From Pseudomonas caricapapayae (GTDB taxonomy: Bacteria; Pseudomonadota; Gammaproteobacteria; Pseudomonadales; Pseudomonadaceae), in NCBI RefSeq assembly GCF_001400735.1, contig NZ_LJPW01000152.1, positions 1 to 58,210 of the forward strand: a DNA stretch of 58,210 bases. The letters are read 5' to 3'. Below, piece by piece: positions 44,893-53,945 of this stretch. Below the pieces are notes generated by a model. The model saw nothing but the letters and a program-made list of their open reading frames with translations, was not told the DNA's origin and searched no databases. Each line of letters begins with the position of its first letter. Position 1 is the first letter of the stretch. The translations under genes were made by a program, and so were the position numbers.

Positions 44893-46911
44893 ATGAGCTT
44901 TTTATCTCGTCTTCGGACCAGCACTTCGCGGGCCGGGGGCGTACTCAGTGTCATTACGTCCGCCCGGGAATTGAACGACAAGCTGTCTGCACTGAGCTTT
45001 GATCCGGTTTACCTGACTGGTTTCGTTTCACCGCACGTCGACTTCGATCAAGTGGCCCGATCTGTCGCCGCACGCTTTCCCAACGCAAAAATCAGCCTGT
45101 GCACGACTTCCGGCGAGCTGTGCTCCAGCAACGATTCGCTGTACTGCGCGGCGGGCAATCAGTGGGACCGGATTGTACTGGCGCTGTTTGACTCGAGCGT
45201 AATCAAGAGCGCGGAAGTGGTGCACATTCCGCTGCACAGCGAAGATATTCGCGGCGCGGGCAAGCGACTGTCGATGCGTGAGCGCATTGCGCGCCTGACG
45301 GACTCGATCAAGCGCGCTCAGGTCAGCACGCCAATCGATCATCGGGATACGCTGGCCTACGTCACGTTCGACGGGCTGTCGGCTTCAGAGTCGTTTTTCA
45401 TGGAAGCCCTCTACGAATCAGGCCGTTTCCCGTGCCTGTTCGTGGGCGGTTCTGCAGGTGGCAAGGGCGACTTCAAGAAGACCCTGATTCACGACGGCAA
45501 GCGCAGTTATGAGAACCATGCTCAGGTGGTGTTTCTCAAAAGTGCGAAGAACGTGCGCTTCGGTGTGTTCAAGAGCCAGAACTTTGAGGCAACACCGCTG
45601 AGCCTGAGTGTTCTGACCGCCTCGCTGGAAGAGCGTTACATCAGCCAGGTGGTCAATTCCAGAGGCGAAATCGCCACAATGGTTGCGGCACTGTGTGAGG
45701 CGCTCAAGTGTGAGCGGCATGAGCTGGAAGGCAAGCTGGCACAGTATTCGTTCGCTATCCGCGTGGGCGAAGAATTGTTCGTACGCTCCATTGCACGTAT
45801 CGATTACGAAAGCGAACGGGTGCATCTGTTCTGTGACGTGGCACCCGGCGAAGAGCTGGTCATGGTCAAGCGGACCTCGATGATAGACACCACGCGCAAG
45901 GACTTTGCACGCTTTCTGCAGGGCAAGTCCGGCAAGCCGCTGCTTGGCCTGTTGAGCGACTGCATCCTGCGTCGCCTGAACAACGGCAGTGAATTGGGCC
46001 GCATGAACGATGTGTTTGGCGAAACGCCGGTGGTGGGCTTCTCGACCTTTGGCGAGATTCTGGGCCTGAATCTCAACCAGACCCTCACTGCCGTGTTCTT
46101 TTTCAAAGTGCCGGAAGGCCAGCCGTTCCGTGACGATTACATCGACAACTTCATTGCCTACTACGGCGAGTTCAAGGCGTTCTTTCTGCGTCGGCAGATC
46201 AAGAAGCTGGCCGGTCTGAGCCATGTGGTAGTCAAGCAGATCGATCAGTTCAAACAGCGTAACTTTGTTCAGACCATTGACCCGAGCGGTCTGGACGAGC
46301 AGATCCGCCCGGTGTTCGGCGGCCTGAGCGACCTGGGTGATGTTCTGGTCAAAGCTCACCAGGATCAGGAAGAAATTGCCGCTCAGCTGCGCCACTACTC
46401 CGGCGAGCTGCACGTTTCGATGGATGAGTTATCCCAGACCATCACGCAGCAGGAAACCGTCATCGACAAGGCTGGCAATACCGTCAAAAGCCTGGTCAGC
46501 CAGGCCGACGATGTGGTGCTTGGCTCACGGGAACTGGCCAAATCCAGCCTGCGCATTCAGTCAGTCGTGCAGATGATCCAGCAAATCGCCGGGCAGACCA
46601 ACCTGCTGGCGCTGAATGCTGCCATCGAGGCGGCACGGGCAGGTGAAATGGGCCGTGGCTTTGCAGTGGTCGCCGATGAAGTGCGTCAACTGGCGCAGAA
46701 AACCTCGCAAAACGCGAATGACATCGGTACGGATATCGAGCGTCTGGCCGAGGAGATTCGCAAGGTGGCGCAGCACATCGAAGAGCAATCCCTGGAAGTC
46801 GGAACGCTCACGGGGCTGCTGTCGGAGCTGGAAGGGTCCAGTGACATGACCGCGGGCACTTCGCAACGTACCCGGCTGCTGGCCGATACCCTGCGCGGGC
46901 TGACTCAGTAG
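44893..46911 (+). CDS. Soluble chemoreceptor with FIST sensor domains
   Basis: A 672-residue protein with FIST_N and FIST_C domains (about 30-400), predicted to bind small ligands such as amino acids. A methyl-accepting signalling domain follows, with the hairpin tip QTNLLALNAAIEAARAGEMGRGFAVVADEVRQLA. No membrane segment is present, so it is a cytoplasmic receptor feeding the CheA/CheW pathway. The C-terminal signalling region is short, leaving limited methylation helices. ATG 44893 (MSFLSRLRTS) is preferred over an earlier in-frame ATG lacking a ribosome site. Confidence 0.9.
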   Translation: MSFLSRLRTSTSRAGGVLSVITSARELNDKLSALSFDPVYLTGFVSPHVDFDQVARSVAARFPNAKISLCTTSGELCSSNDSLYCAAGNQWDRIVLALFDSSVIKSAEVVHIPLHSEDIRGAGKRLSMRERIARLTDSIKRAQVSTPIDHRDTLAYVTFDGLSASESFFMEALYESGRFPCLFVGGSAGGKGDFKKTLIHDGKRSYENHAQVVFLKSAKNVRFGVFKSQNFEATPLSLSVLTASLEERYISQVVNSRGEIATMVAALCEALKCERHELEGKLAQYSFAIRVGEELFVRSIARIDYESERVHLFCDVAPGEELVMVKRTSMIDTTRKDFARFLQGKSGKPLLGLLSDCILRRLNNGSELGRMNDVFGETPVVGFSTFGEILGLNLNQTLTAVFFFKVPEGQPFRDDYIDNFIAYYGEFKAFFLRRQIKKLAGLSHVVVKQIDQFKQRNFVQTIDPSGLDEQIRPVFGGLSDLGDVLVKAHQDQEEIAAQLRHYSGELHVSMDELSQTITQQETVIDKAGNTVKSLVSQADDVVLGSRELAKSSLRIQSVVQMIQQIAGQTNLLALNAAIEAARAGEMGRGFAVVADEVRQLAQKTSQNANDIGTDIERLAEEIRKVAQHIEEQSLEVGTLTGLLSELEGSSDMTAGTSQRTRLLADTLRGLTQ

Positions 46912-46967
46912 CAGAGCCTGGTGTCGGGTCGGCACTCTGCCCGTCCCGACACCCGCGTTGCCGACGC

Positions 46968-48449
46968 TTACTGGTTGCCCAGCACGCCGACCCTGCCCAT
47001 GACGTTGCTCATGAACTGCTGCACGGTCATTTTCTGGCCGTTGAAGTCGACCATCTGGTTGGCATAACGCAGATCGGAGACGATGTTGTCGCCGTCGACC
47101 TTGGCCAGTTGCATCATCTCAGCCATCGCGCTGGCCATGTCAGCTGCGGCCTTGGCCTGCTCTGCAATGACCTTGAGGTCGGTCTGACCTTCACGAATGG
47201 CCTGCTGGGTAGCGAGGTCGCGGATCATCGGCCTGGACAGGACGACCTTGGCGTTGACTTCGCCCAGGCTCTTCAAGAGCAGCGCATCGGAAGGCTGATC
47301 AAGCGGGCCTGGATCGGCCAGGTCCACGGCGATACGCATGTGGCTTTCGCCGTTGCTGGTCTTGAGCGAGAGTTTTTCCAGCTCGATGTGCGGCTTGGCA
47401 ATCAGCAGCTTCTTCATCTGCGTGTTCATCAGCTCTTGATCAGCCGTGCTCAGTTCCAGACGGAACGGACGCTTCTCCAGCGCAGCCTCCTGCTGCTGCG
47501 GCAGAATCTTCTCCTGATACAACTGATACAGCGCCTGAGTGGCCACTACGTCGAAGTTGGCGATCTTGAAGCCCATATGCCCTGAACCTACGTCCTTGCC
47601 CGCGTAGGAAATCATGTCGGCATCGTAGTTGATCTGGGCCGCCAGGTTACCGGCATCTTCCTGCGCCAGGTTGGTGTTGGTGAAATCCTTGATCTGTACC
47701 GGCGGCTTACCCACCACCTGAAAACCCGCGTTCTGGATTTTCATGTTGGTGTGGCCCAGATAGAAACCGGACTTGCCTTTAGTGCCGCCGGTGTCGAAAG
47801 TCATGCCTTTGACGTCGATGCTCACCGGGCCGTCAGGCGATGCGACATTGAGTTGCAGGTTATCCATGTTGCCCGCAAGGCTGAATTTTTCCGCGTCGGC
47901 GGACGACTCGGCGTTCAGGTCGAGCCCTGAAAACCTGAACGTGCCGTCCACGTCGGTCATTTCCAGCGGGGCCATCTGCAGTGTGCCTTTGGTGGCGCGG
48001 TCATAGCCGATACTGGCCTGTCCTTTGAGCGGCGGTACGTCCTTGCTCATGGCGAACCACTTCTCGGCGCTGGGGCTCTTCTCCATCTGGAAATTGCTCA
48101 GGGCCATGACCGGTATCAGGTTCAGGGTCTTCAGACGCGACAACGGAATGGGGCCGTGTTCGATCTGATCGACAAACAGAAACTGACCGCCCTGGGTGCT
48201 ATCGGACAGGTTCTGGATGTCGACTCGATAATGCGCCGTGCTGCTGAAGAAATGCTTTTCCAGCGAGAGCATTTCCAGTTTGACGCTGGTGTCGGTGCCT
48301 TTGAACGACTTCGCGAGTTCCTGATTGGCCTTGCTGATCGAATCGTTCAGCGCACCTTCCAGCTGATTGCCGGTGTACCAGGCACCTGCCGTAACCAATG
48401 CGCCCGCTACGACGATGACGCCAATCGCTATACCTGCTGATTTATTCAT
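46968..48449 (-). CDS. DUF945 (YdgA-like) periplasmic protein
   Basis: A 493-residue protein with one N-terminal membrane anchor (IAIGVIVVAGALVTAGAWYTG, about 5-25) and a long periplasmic domain. The KHFFSSTAHYRVD and GQFLFVDQIEHGPIPLSRL segments are typical of the YdgA/DUF945 family, whose role is not established. The ATG at 48449 is chosen because it starts directly before the anchor. Convergent with the chemoreceptor gene and divergent from the HAD gene. Confidence 0.9.
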   Translation of the reverse strand: MNKSAGIAIGVIVVAGALVTAGAWYTGNQLEGALNDSISKANQELAKSFKGTDTSVKLEMLSLEKHFFSSTAHYRVDIQNLSDSTQGGQFLFVDQIEHGPIPLSRLKTLNLIPVMALSNFQMEKSPSAEKWFAMSKDVPPLKGQASIGYDRATKGTLQMAPLEMTDVDGTFRFSGLDLNAESSADAEKFSLAGNMDNLQLNVASPDGPVSIDVKGMTFDTGGTKGKSGFYLGHTNMKIQNAGFQVVGKPPVQIKDFTNTNLAQEDAGNLAAQINYDADMISYAGKDVGSGHMGFKIANFDVVATQALYQLYQEKILPQQQEAALEKRPFRLELSTADQELMNTQMKKLLIAKPHIELEKLSLKTSNGESHMRIAVDLADPGPLDQPSDALLLKSLGEVNAKVVLSRPMIRDLATQQAIREGQTDLKVIAEQAKAAADMASAMAEMMQLAKVDGDNIVSDLRYANQMVDFNGQKMTVQQFMSNVMGRVGVLGNQ

Positions 48450-48603
48450 AGTGACCTGAAGATATCCGTTCTGATGATGGAAAAGTCGTACCGGGACCGG
48501 CAGCACAGCTTGAAAACCGCGAAAGATTATCAGAAACACAGGGTAGCCACGGTATTCAAGGAAACGTTAGGCTGGAACGAATTTGAGAACGGGACGTGAT
48601 CAC

Positions 48604-49293
48604 ATGAGCGAACAGCACAACCAACGAGGCCCGATAAAGGCCGTTATTTTCGACATGGATGGCCTGTTGCTGGACACCGAGGGGGTTTACACCGAGGTCA
48701 CCCACTTGATTGCCAGCCGCCACGGTCGCACCTTCGACTGGTCCATCAAACAGCACACCATTGGCCGCGGCGCCCGGGACTTCTCGGATTACGTGATCAA
48801 GGCGCTTGAACTGCCGATGTCGATAGACGAGTTTCTCGAAATTCGTGAGCCCATGCTCGACGAGCGTTTTCCCAAAGCGCCTGCAATGCCCGGAGCCGAG
48901 GCGCTGGTCCGCCATCTGGCCGCCCACAATATTCCCATCGCCGTGGGCACCAGCTCTTCAGTGCATTACTTCGAAGCCAAGACGACCCTGCACCGCGCAT
49001 GGTTCGAGCTGTTCGATACCGTCGTGACGGCCGATGACCCGGAAGTCGGCGCAGCCAAACCGGCACCGGATATCTTTCTGGTCGCTGCTCGCCGTCTTGG
49101 CGTATCACCGAGTGATTGCCTGGTCTTCGAAGACTCGCCGTTCGGTGTGACAGCCGCCAAGGCTGCAGGCATGTACGCGGTGGCTGTGCCGGACTCACAC
49201 ATGCCGGTCGAGCAGTACGAGCATGCGGACCTGCTGCTTGCCTCGCTGGCCGACTTCCCGCTCAAGGCGTGGGGGTTGCCTGAACTCGTCTGA
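48604..49293 (+). CDS. HAD-superfamily phosphatase
   Basis: A 229-residue HAD hydrolase of the beta-phosphoglucomutase-like subfamily. Motif I is FDMDGLLLDTE (both Asp present), motif II AVGTSSS, motif III the Lys in GAAKPAPDIF and motif IV FEDSPFGVTAAKAAGM. Such enzymes dephosphorylate sugar phosphates or related metabolites; yeast-type glycerol-1-phosphatase and pseudouridine-5'-phosphatase relatives are possible. The aldo-keto reductase gene begins about 20 bp later and is probably co-transcribed. Confidence 0.92.
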   Translation: MSEQHNQRGPIKAVIFDMDGLLLDTEGVYTEVTHLIASRHGRTFDWSIKQHTIGRGARDFSDYVIKALELPMSIDEFLEIREPMLDERFPKAPAMPGAEALVRHLAAHNIPIAVGTSSSVHYFEAKTTLHRAWFELFDTVVTADDPEVGAAKPAPDIFLVAARRLGVSPSDCLVFEDSPFGVTAAKAAGMYAVAVPDSHMPVEQYEHADLLLASLADFPLKAWGLPELV

Positions 49294-49313
49294 ATGACAT
49301 GGAGATGTTGAGC

Positions 49314-50321
49314 ATGAATTATCGAACCCTCGGCCAGTCCGGCCTCAAGGTTTCCACACTGACACTCGGCTCAATGATGTTCGGCGAACAGACGGGTGCC
49401 GAAGAGTCCCTGCGTATTATCGACAAGGCCAGGGATCAGGGCATCAATTTCATCGACACGGCGGATGTCTACAACGCCGGCCGCTCGGAAGAAATCGTCG
49501 GTCGCGCCATCGCCGCACAACGCAGTGACTGGGTGTTGGCCACCAAAGTTGCCATCGGACCCGTCGATGGCGTGCCCAACCGGGCCGGCCTGAATCGCAA
49601 GCACCTCTTCAATGCCATCGAGAACAGCCTGCGACGCCTGGACACCGACTATGTGGATATCTATTACCTGCACAAGGAAGATCAGGACACGCCGCTGGAA
49701 GTAACGGTCTCGGCCATTGGCGACCTGATCCGGCAGGGCAAGATCCGCTACTGGGGCGTGTCTAACTTCCGCGGCTGGCGTATTGCCGAAATCGTCAACG
49801 TCGCGCAGCGCCTGGGCGTGGACAAGCCGGTCATCAGCCAGCCGCTGTACAACATCGTCAACCGTCAGGCCGAGGTCGAGCAGATCACGGCAGCGGCGTA
49901 TCACGGTCTGGGCGTGGTGCCCTTCAGCCCGCTCGCACGTGGGGTGCTCAGCGGTAAATACGCGCCAGACATCGCCCCCGACAGTGAAAGCCGTGCAGGG
50001 CGTCAGGACAAGCGGCTGCTGGAAACCGAATGGCGCGTGGAATCACTGCGTATCGCACAGCGAATTCAGGAGTACGTGCAGGACAAGGGGGTCGGCATTG
50101 TCGAATTCGCCATTGCCTGGGTGCTCAACAATCGGGCCGTGACGTCGGCAATCGTTGGCCCGCGGACCGAGCAGCAGTGGGACGGCTACACCAAGGCGCT
50201 GGAGGTCGATATCACCGCTGAGGACGAAACATTCATCGACTCTCTGGTGACGCCCGGGCACGCGTCGACGCCCGGTTTCAATGACGTTCAGCACTTCGTG
50301 TCAGGCCGCCTGATTCGCTGA
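49314..50321 (+). CDS. Aldo-keto reductase
   Basis: A 335-residue NADPH-dependent oxidoreductase with a TIM-barrel pattern. The catalytic tetrad can be seen: Asp and Tyr in DTADVYNAGRSEE, Lys in WVLATKV and His in YYLHKEDQ. The cofactor region near AIVGPRTEQQW completes the family profile. ATG 49314 (MNYRTLGQSG) is the family start; ATG 49299 lies 15 bp earlier. A large perfect dyad follows the stop. Confidence 0.93.
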   Translation: MNYRTLGQSGLKVSTLTLGSMMFGEQTGAEESLRIIDKARDQGINFIDTADVYNAGRSEEIVGRAIAAQRSDWVLATKVAIGPVDGVPNRAGLNRKHLFNAIENSLRRLDTDYVDIYYLHKEDQDTPLEVTVSAIGDLIRQGKIRYWGVSNFRGWRIAEIVNVAQRLGVDKPVISQPLYNIVNRQAEVEQITAAAYHGLGVVPFSPLARGVLSGKYAPDIAPDSESRAGRQDKRLLETEWRVESLRIAQRIQEYVQDKGVGIVEFAIAWVLNNRAVTSAIVGPRTEQQWDGYTKALEVDITAEDETFIDSLVTPGHASTPGFNDVQHFVSGRLIR

Positions 50322-50638
50322 GGCGATCTGCCTGCGGCCTTATGCCGCGAACGCTGTTTTGACGCGCTCTGAAACGCCCGTTTCAGAGCGTCACGTCATA
50401 AAAGCATAACGTGAAATTCCTGTTATCTATGAATGCTCGACCGGTAAGCCGAGCCGATGAGCGCTAAGATAGGCGGGTATTTACTGGAGCTCGCGGGGCT
50501 GGTACGTAATCCGGTGCACGCTGCAACACATCACGATGCTTCTATTTTCGCGACTTACTGGCAAGTCTTGGCTAGTCTGTCGGCAATCCAGCGATTTAAT
50601 TGGACCTTGTCCAGCCAGGTTGATGAAGAAGTAGGCCG
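50322..50638. other. Spacer between aldo-keto reductase and GntR genes
   Basis: 317 bp without a convincing gene; an 87-codon ORF at 50457-50720 runs into the regulator gene in another frame and has no ribosome site. The only clear structure is the dyad at 50365-50390. Confidence 0.6.
50365..50390. promoter_or_regulatory. Perfect 12-bp inverted repeat
   Basis: CGCTCTGAAACG and CGTTTCAGAGCG are separated by two bases, 43 bp after the aldo-keto reductase stop. No T-run follows on the plus strand. It could be a factor-dependent terminator stem or an operator, for example for the GntR regulator encoded 250 bp downstream. Confidence 0.5.
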
Positions 50639-51376
50639 ATGCGCAAATCAGATAGAGAAGCCTTTCTGGGCGCCGTACTGGGCAATGAGCAGCCTCCGGC
50701 GCACCTTGCCAGAACCGTAATTGAAGAAAAACTGCGAAATGCCATTATCGATGGCAGCCTTCCGAGTGGCACAGCCTTGCGCCAACAGGAGTTGGCAACC
50801 CTGTTCGGCGTCAGCCGGATGCCTGTGCGCGAAGCACTGCGCCAGCTCGAGGCACAGTCGCTGTTGCGTGTCGAAACACACAAGGGCGCAGTCGTCGCGC
50901 CGTTGATAACCGAGGACGCGGTGGACGCTTATGCCTTGCGGATCTTGTTGGAGTCCGAGGCGTTGCGTCTGTCCATCCCGTTGCTGGACGCGGACGATCT
51001 GGCGGCGGCGGCGGGCTATATCGAGCAGCTTGAAGTCGAGACGGACTTCGGCCAGATCGGTAGACTCAATCGCATGTTCCATTTGTCGCTGTATGCAAAG
51101 ACCCATAACAAGCGCCTGATGCGCCTCGTTGAAGAAGGCCTGAACGAAGAGGAGCGCTTCTTGCGTTTCAACCTGTCGGCCATGGGGCTGGGCAAGCTGT
51201 CTCAGGATGACCACTGGCAGCTGCTGCGGCTTGCCGAACAGAAAGCGGTCGAGCCGTGTGTCGAAGCGCTGCAGTACCACCTCAATCGCGGTGTTCAGGC
51301 CGTCACTCAATATCTGAACAGCAAGAAAACCAGCGACGCGAAACAACCCCGCGCAACAAAGAAAAACCCCGCCTGA
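50639..51376 (+). CDS. GntR-family transcriptional regulator (FadR/FCD subfamily)
   Basis: A 245-residue regulator. The winged helix-turn-helix lies at about 25-90 (IEEKLRNAIIDGSLPSGTALRQQELATLFGVSRMPVREALRQLEAQ). The FCD effector domain follows, with candidate metal-ligand residues in HLSLYAKTHN and DHWQLL. Members commonly respond to organic acids. The basic C-terminal tail (about 20 residues, KKTSDAKQPRATKKNP) is an unusual addition. It sits between the aldo-keto reductase and the mgo operon; its target is unknown. Confidence 0.92.
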   Translation: MRKSDREAFLGAVLGNEQPPAHLARTVIEEKLRNAIIDGSLPSGTALRQQELATLFGVSRMPVREALRQLEAQSLLRVETHKGAVVAPLITEDAVDAYALRILLESEALRLSIPLLDADDLAAAAGYIEQLEVETDFGQIGRLNRMFHLSLYAKTHNKRLMRLVEEGLNEEERFLRFNLSAMGLGKLSQDDHWQLLRLAEQKAVEPCVEALQYHLNRGVQAVTQYLNSKKTSDAKQPRATKKNPA

Positions 51377-51389
51377 ATCATTGAGGCGG
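51369..51389. terminator. Hairpin overlapping the GntR stop codon
   Basis: CCGCCT and AGGCGG pair around a 9-nt loop that includes part of the TGA stop. The T-rich side is on the minus strand (AAAAA at 51362-51366), so as an intrinsic terminator it would work better leftwards. On the plus strand only CTTAT follows. Confidence 0.4.
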
Positions 51390-51809
51390 CTTATCCGCAG
51401 GGCGATCACAACGCCTGCAGATTGGCCGCTCGTGCTCCCCGCCTATCTGCCTGGAACACCGTCAGGCTTTCCCCTGGCGTGATGTTTTTATCGCTGTTTT
51501 CCTGATTCTGCCGGTTGGCCTGACACTGGAATAAGGCAAACTCGGCCGTGGCCTGAGGAAACCTGCCGGAGGGTGTTCCCTGGCTGCGGCTGAACTGCCC
51601 GCGCGGGATCGGGGGGCAGTTCTCTGTTCATCTGAACTCAATGGATAAGGAGTTGTTGAACGGGGCACACAGACATTGGAAGTCATTTCCAACTTCGCCC
51701 ATTAAAAGTCCAGCAGTCTGATTGTTCAGCAGAACGGCAACGCCGAGCGAGGCATTCGCTCATTATTAATTATTCTGACTTAATCAGTCGGACGGGTTGC
51801 CTGCGCCCC

Positions 51810-51836
51810 TGTAAAACATATTCCTCATGTTTTACA
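51810..51836. promoter_or_regulatory. Perfect 10-bp inverted repeat upstream of mgoB
   Basis: TGTAAAACAT and ATGTTTTACA flank a 7-nt spacer, about 345 bp before the mgoB start. The AT-rich arms and lack of a T-run argue for a protein-binding operator rather than a terminator. The binding protein is unknown. Confidence 0.5.
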
Positions 51837-52090
51837 TGACAACTTACGCACCCGCAAAACAGCAACTTTAATATTATAAAAAAATGATTGCGTACCGTAT
51901 TAAATTTGTTTTAAGTTTTCTTCGCCGTCTGTGTCATTGACCGCAAGCCTGGCTCGACACTGTCCTTACAAGGGCTGCTGTCGGAAAAAACAAAACGGCG
52001 ACCGGCTGTTTAATTGAAATAACCGACGTGTGCGTGACGAATGAGCGTCGCCACGCTCAGGCGCTTGCTCGCCCCGCCGTCAGGTACTTC

Positions 52091-52140
52091 ATAACGTTCA
52101 TTCTGCACTGACGGCAACTTATAACGTGAATAACTGCACG
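52091..52140. repeat. Short imperfect direct repeat before mgoB
   Basis: Two copies of ATAACGT followed within a few bases by CTGCAC, spaced about 30 bp apart (three helical turns). This spacing fits tandem regulator binding or could reflect local duplication. Confidence 0.4.
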
Positions 52141-52179
52141 ACTACTTATCACTATCCTGAGCACAAGGACATCATCATC

Positions 52180-52956
52180 ATGCATTGTGAGAAAACGTTG
52201 CTTGAACACAAGAAAGCTGAACTTGGCCGTCACCCGATCTTTGCAGAAATCACCACACTGGACGTCCTGCGACGTTTTATGGAAACCCATGTATTTGCCG
52301 TCTGGGATTTCATGTCCCTGACCAAACGCCTGCAACAGGAACTGACCTGCACGCAATTACCGTGGCTGCCACCCAAGGATGCTTCCGCTGCCCGGCTGAT
52401 CAATGAAATCGTGCTGGGGGAAGAGTCCGATGACCGATTGGACACCGGTCATTACAGCCATTTCGAACTGTACCTGGATGCCATGCGCGAGATAGGCGCA
52501 AGCACATTACAGATCGAGCGTTTCATCGAACTGCAGAATCAGGGCCTGCATTACACGACCGCGCTGCAAAGGGTCAACGCAGGCCAGGCCGCTTCGGCAT
52601 TTGTGACCCACACCCTCGACACCGCCCTTCATGCACCGGCACACAGCGTTGCCGCCGCCTTCCTGCATGGTCGAGAGAGCGTTATCCCGCTGATGTTCCA
52701 GAACATCCTCGATGACTGGGGCATAACCGTCGACCAGGCACCCACCTTTCGCTACTACCTGGAGCGCCACATCGAAGTGGACTCCGAGGACCACGGCCCG
52801 GCGGCCGAGCAGCTGCTGGCCCGCCTCGTTGCTGGCGACACGCAGCGCGAGCGAGAGGTTTATCAGGCGGCCATCGCCGCAGTGGAAAGCAGAATTCGGC
52901 TGTGGGACACGCTGCGCATGAGTATGCGAACGCCGCTGATGCAGGCCAGTGCGTAG
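52180..52956 (+). CDS. mgoB: MgoB-like haem-oxygenase-fold protein (DUF3050)
   Basis: A 258-residue helical protein of the DUF3050/haem-oxygenase-like fold, first gene of the mgo operon. Features include THVFAVWDFMSLTKRLQ near residue 35, EESDDR and HYSHFELYLDAM near 85-105, and RHIEVDSEDHGP near 200; the Glu/His residues could bind a diiron centre. In P. syringae mgo genes make the diazeniumdiolate signal leudiazen, which affects mangotoxin production. An upstream in-frame GTG (52126) exists, but ATG 52180 has AAGGA in front. mgoC follows 41 bp later. Confidence 0.88.
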   Translation: MHCEKTLLEHKKAELGRHPIFAEITTLDVLRRFMETHVFAVWDFMSLTKRLQQELTCTQLPWLPPKDASAARLINEIVLGEESDDRLDTGHYSHFELYLDAMREIGASTLQIERFIELQNQGLHYTTALQRVNAGQAASAFVTHTLDTALHAPAHSVAAAFLHGRESVIPLMFQNILDDWGITVDQAPTFRYYLERHIEVDSEDHGPAAEQLLARLVAGDTQREREVYQAAIAAVESRIRLWDTLRMSMRTPLMQASA

Positions 52957-52997
52957 ACCCGTTCGCAACATCCTGAAGCCTTTACAAGGAAGCCATC

Positions 52998-53945
52998 ATG
53001 AAAGCAGAAGACTACATGTCGTTCATCGATGCGTGGGAAGGTCGCGCAACCATTCGCACTCGCCCACGCAGGATCGTCGAGAACGATGAAAAACTGATCT
53101 ACCCGGTCAGCCGTCAGCCGCTGGTGCTCAGCGATACGTTTACCCGCGAATGCGCGCATTTACGCAACTACGCGTTGGTCCAAAGCCTCTACAAGTTCAT
53201 CAACGATGTGGTGATCTTTGAAACCGAGATCGTCGACAAGACCGCGCGCAGTATCGCCAAGGACAACTTCACGATTCGCTTCCCGTTTGCCTGCCGCTAT
53301 GACGCCATGACAGTGGTGGTCGACGAGGACTATCACGCGCTGGTGGCGATGGATTTCATGCAACAGACCATCGCTCTGACCGGCATCGAGCCTATCCGGC
53401 TGCCTGACGAAATCGAACTCAGCCGAGCCATACCCGCCGCGCTGGCACTGGCTCCCGAGCATCTGCGCAGCGCGGTCGAACTGATCTGCGTGGCGATCGC
53501 GGAGAACACCGTCACCAATGACGTAGCGGCGTTCGCCAGGGACGACTCGGTCAAGCAATCGGTGAAGGGACTGATGGCTGACCATTTGCTGGACGAGGGA
53601 CGTCACTCGGGATTCTGGGCGCGGCTGGTACGAATTTACTGGCACACCGCGACCGATCAGGATCGGGAGTCCATCGCCCGGATCATGCCGGTATTCATCG
53701 CTCAGTATTTGACCAACGACATCCAGAACGGCTTCGATTTCACCCTGATCGAGCACTTGCAGGTGCCGGATGCCGTCAAGCAGGCGCTCAAGGACGAGAC
53801 CAGGGCCGTGAGCTTTCCCGTCAACCGCCACCACCCATTGGTCGCCAATATCGTGCGCTTCTTCAAGAGCAGCTCGATGCTGGACGATCCCTGTGTGCAA
53901 CGTGCACTGGCGGACTACCTGCCGGCGCAAGGAACGCTGCAATGA
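52998..53945 (+). CDS. mgoC: MgoC diiron N-oxygenase (AurF-like)
   Basis: A 315-residue member of the p-aminobenzoate N-oxygenase/AurF ferritin-like family. Probable metal ligands include Glu in IFETEIVDK, Glu in AIAENTVTND and His in LLDEGRHSGFW. It is proposed to oxidise an amine nitrogen during diazeniumdiolate formation. ACAAGGAAG precedes the ATG. Its stop overlaps mgoA (ATGA), so oxygenase and NRPS are co-translated. Length is normal. Confidence 0.92.
   Translation: MKAEDYMSFIDAWEGRATIRTRPRRIVENDEKLIYPVSRQPLVLSDTFTRECAHLRNYALVQSLYKFINDVVIFETEIVDKTARSIAKDNFTIRFPFACRYDAMTVVVDEDYHALVAMDFMQQTIALTGIEPIRLPDEIELSRAIPAALALAPEHLRSAVELICVAIAENTVTNDVAAFARDDSVKQSVKGLMADHLLDEGRHSGFWARLVRIYWHTATDQDRESIARIMPVFIAQYLTNDIQNGFDFTLIEHLQVPDAVKQALKDETRAVSFPVNRHHPLVANIVRFFKSSSMLDDPCVQRALADYLPAQGTLQ

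Larger units (their letters stand above)
51377..52179. other. Long leader region upstream of the mgo operon
   Basis: 803 bp without a supported gene. From about 51760 to 51930 it is strongly AT-rich. It contains a perfect 10-bp dyad (51810-51836) and a direct repeat (52091-52111 and 52121-52140) just before mgoB. The short minus-strand ORFs here have no ribosome site. The mgo promoter most likely lies in the AT-rich part. Confidence 0.7.
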
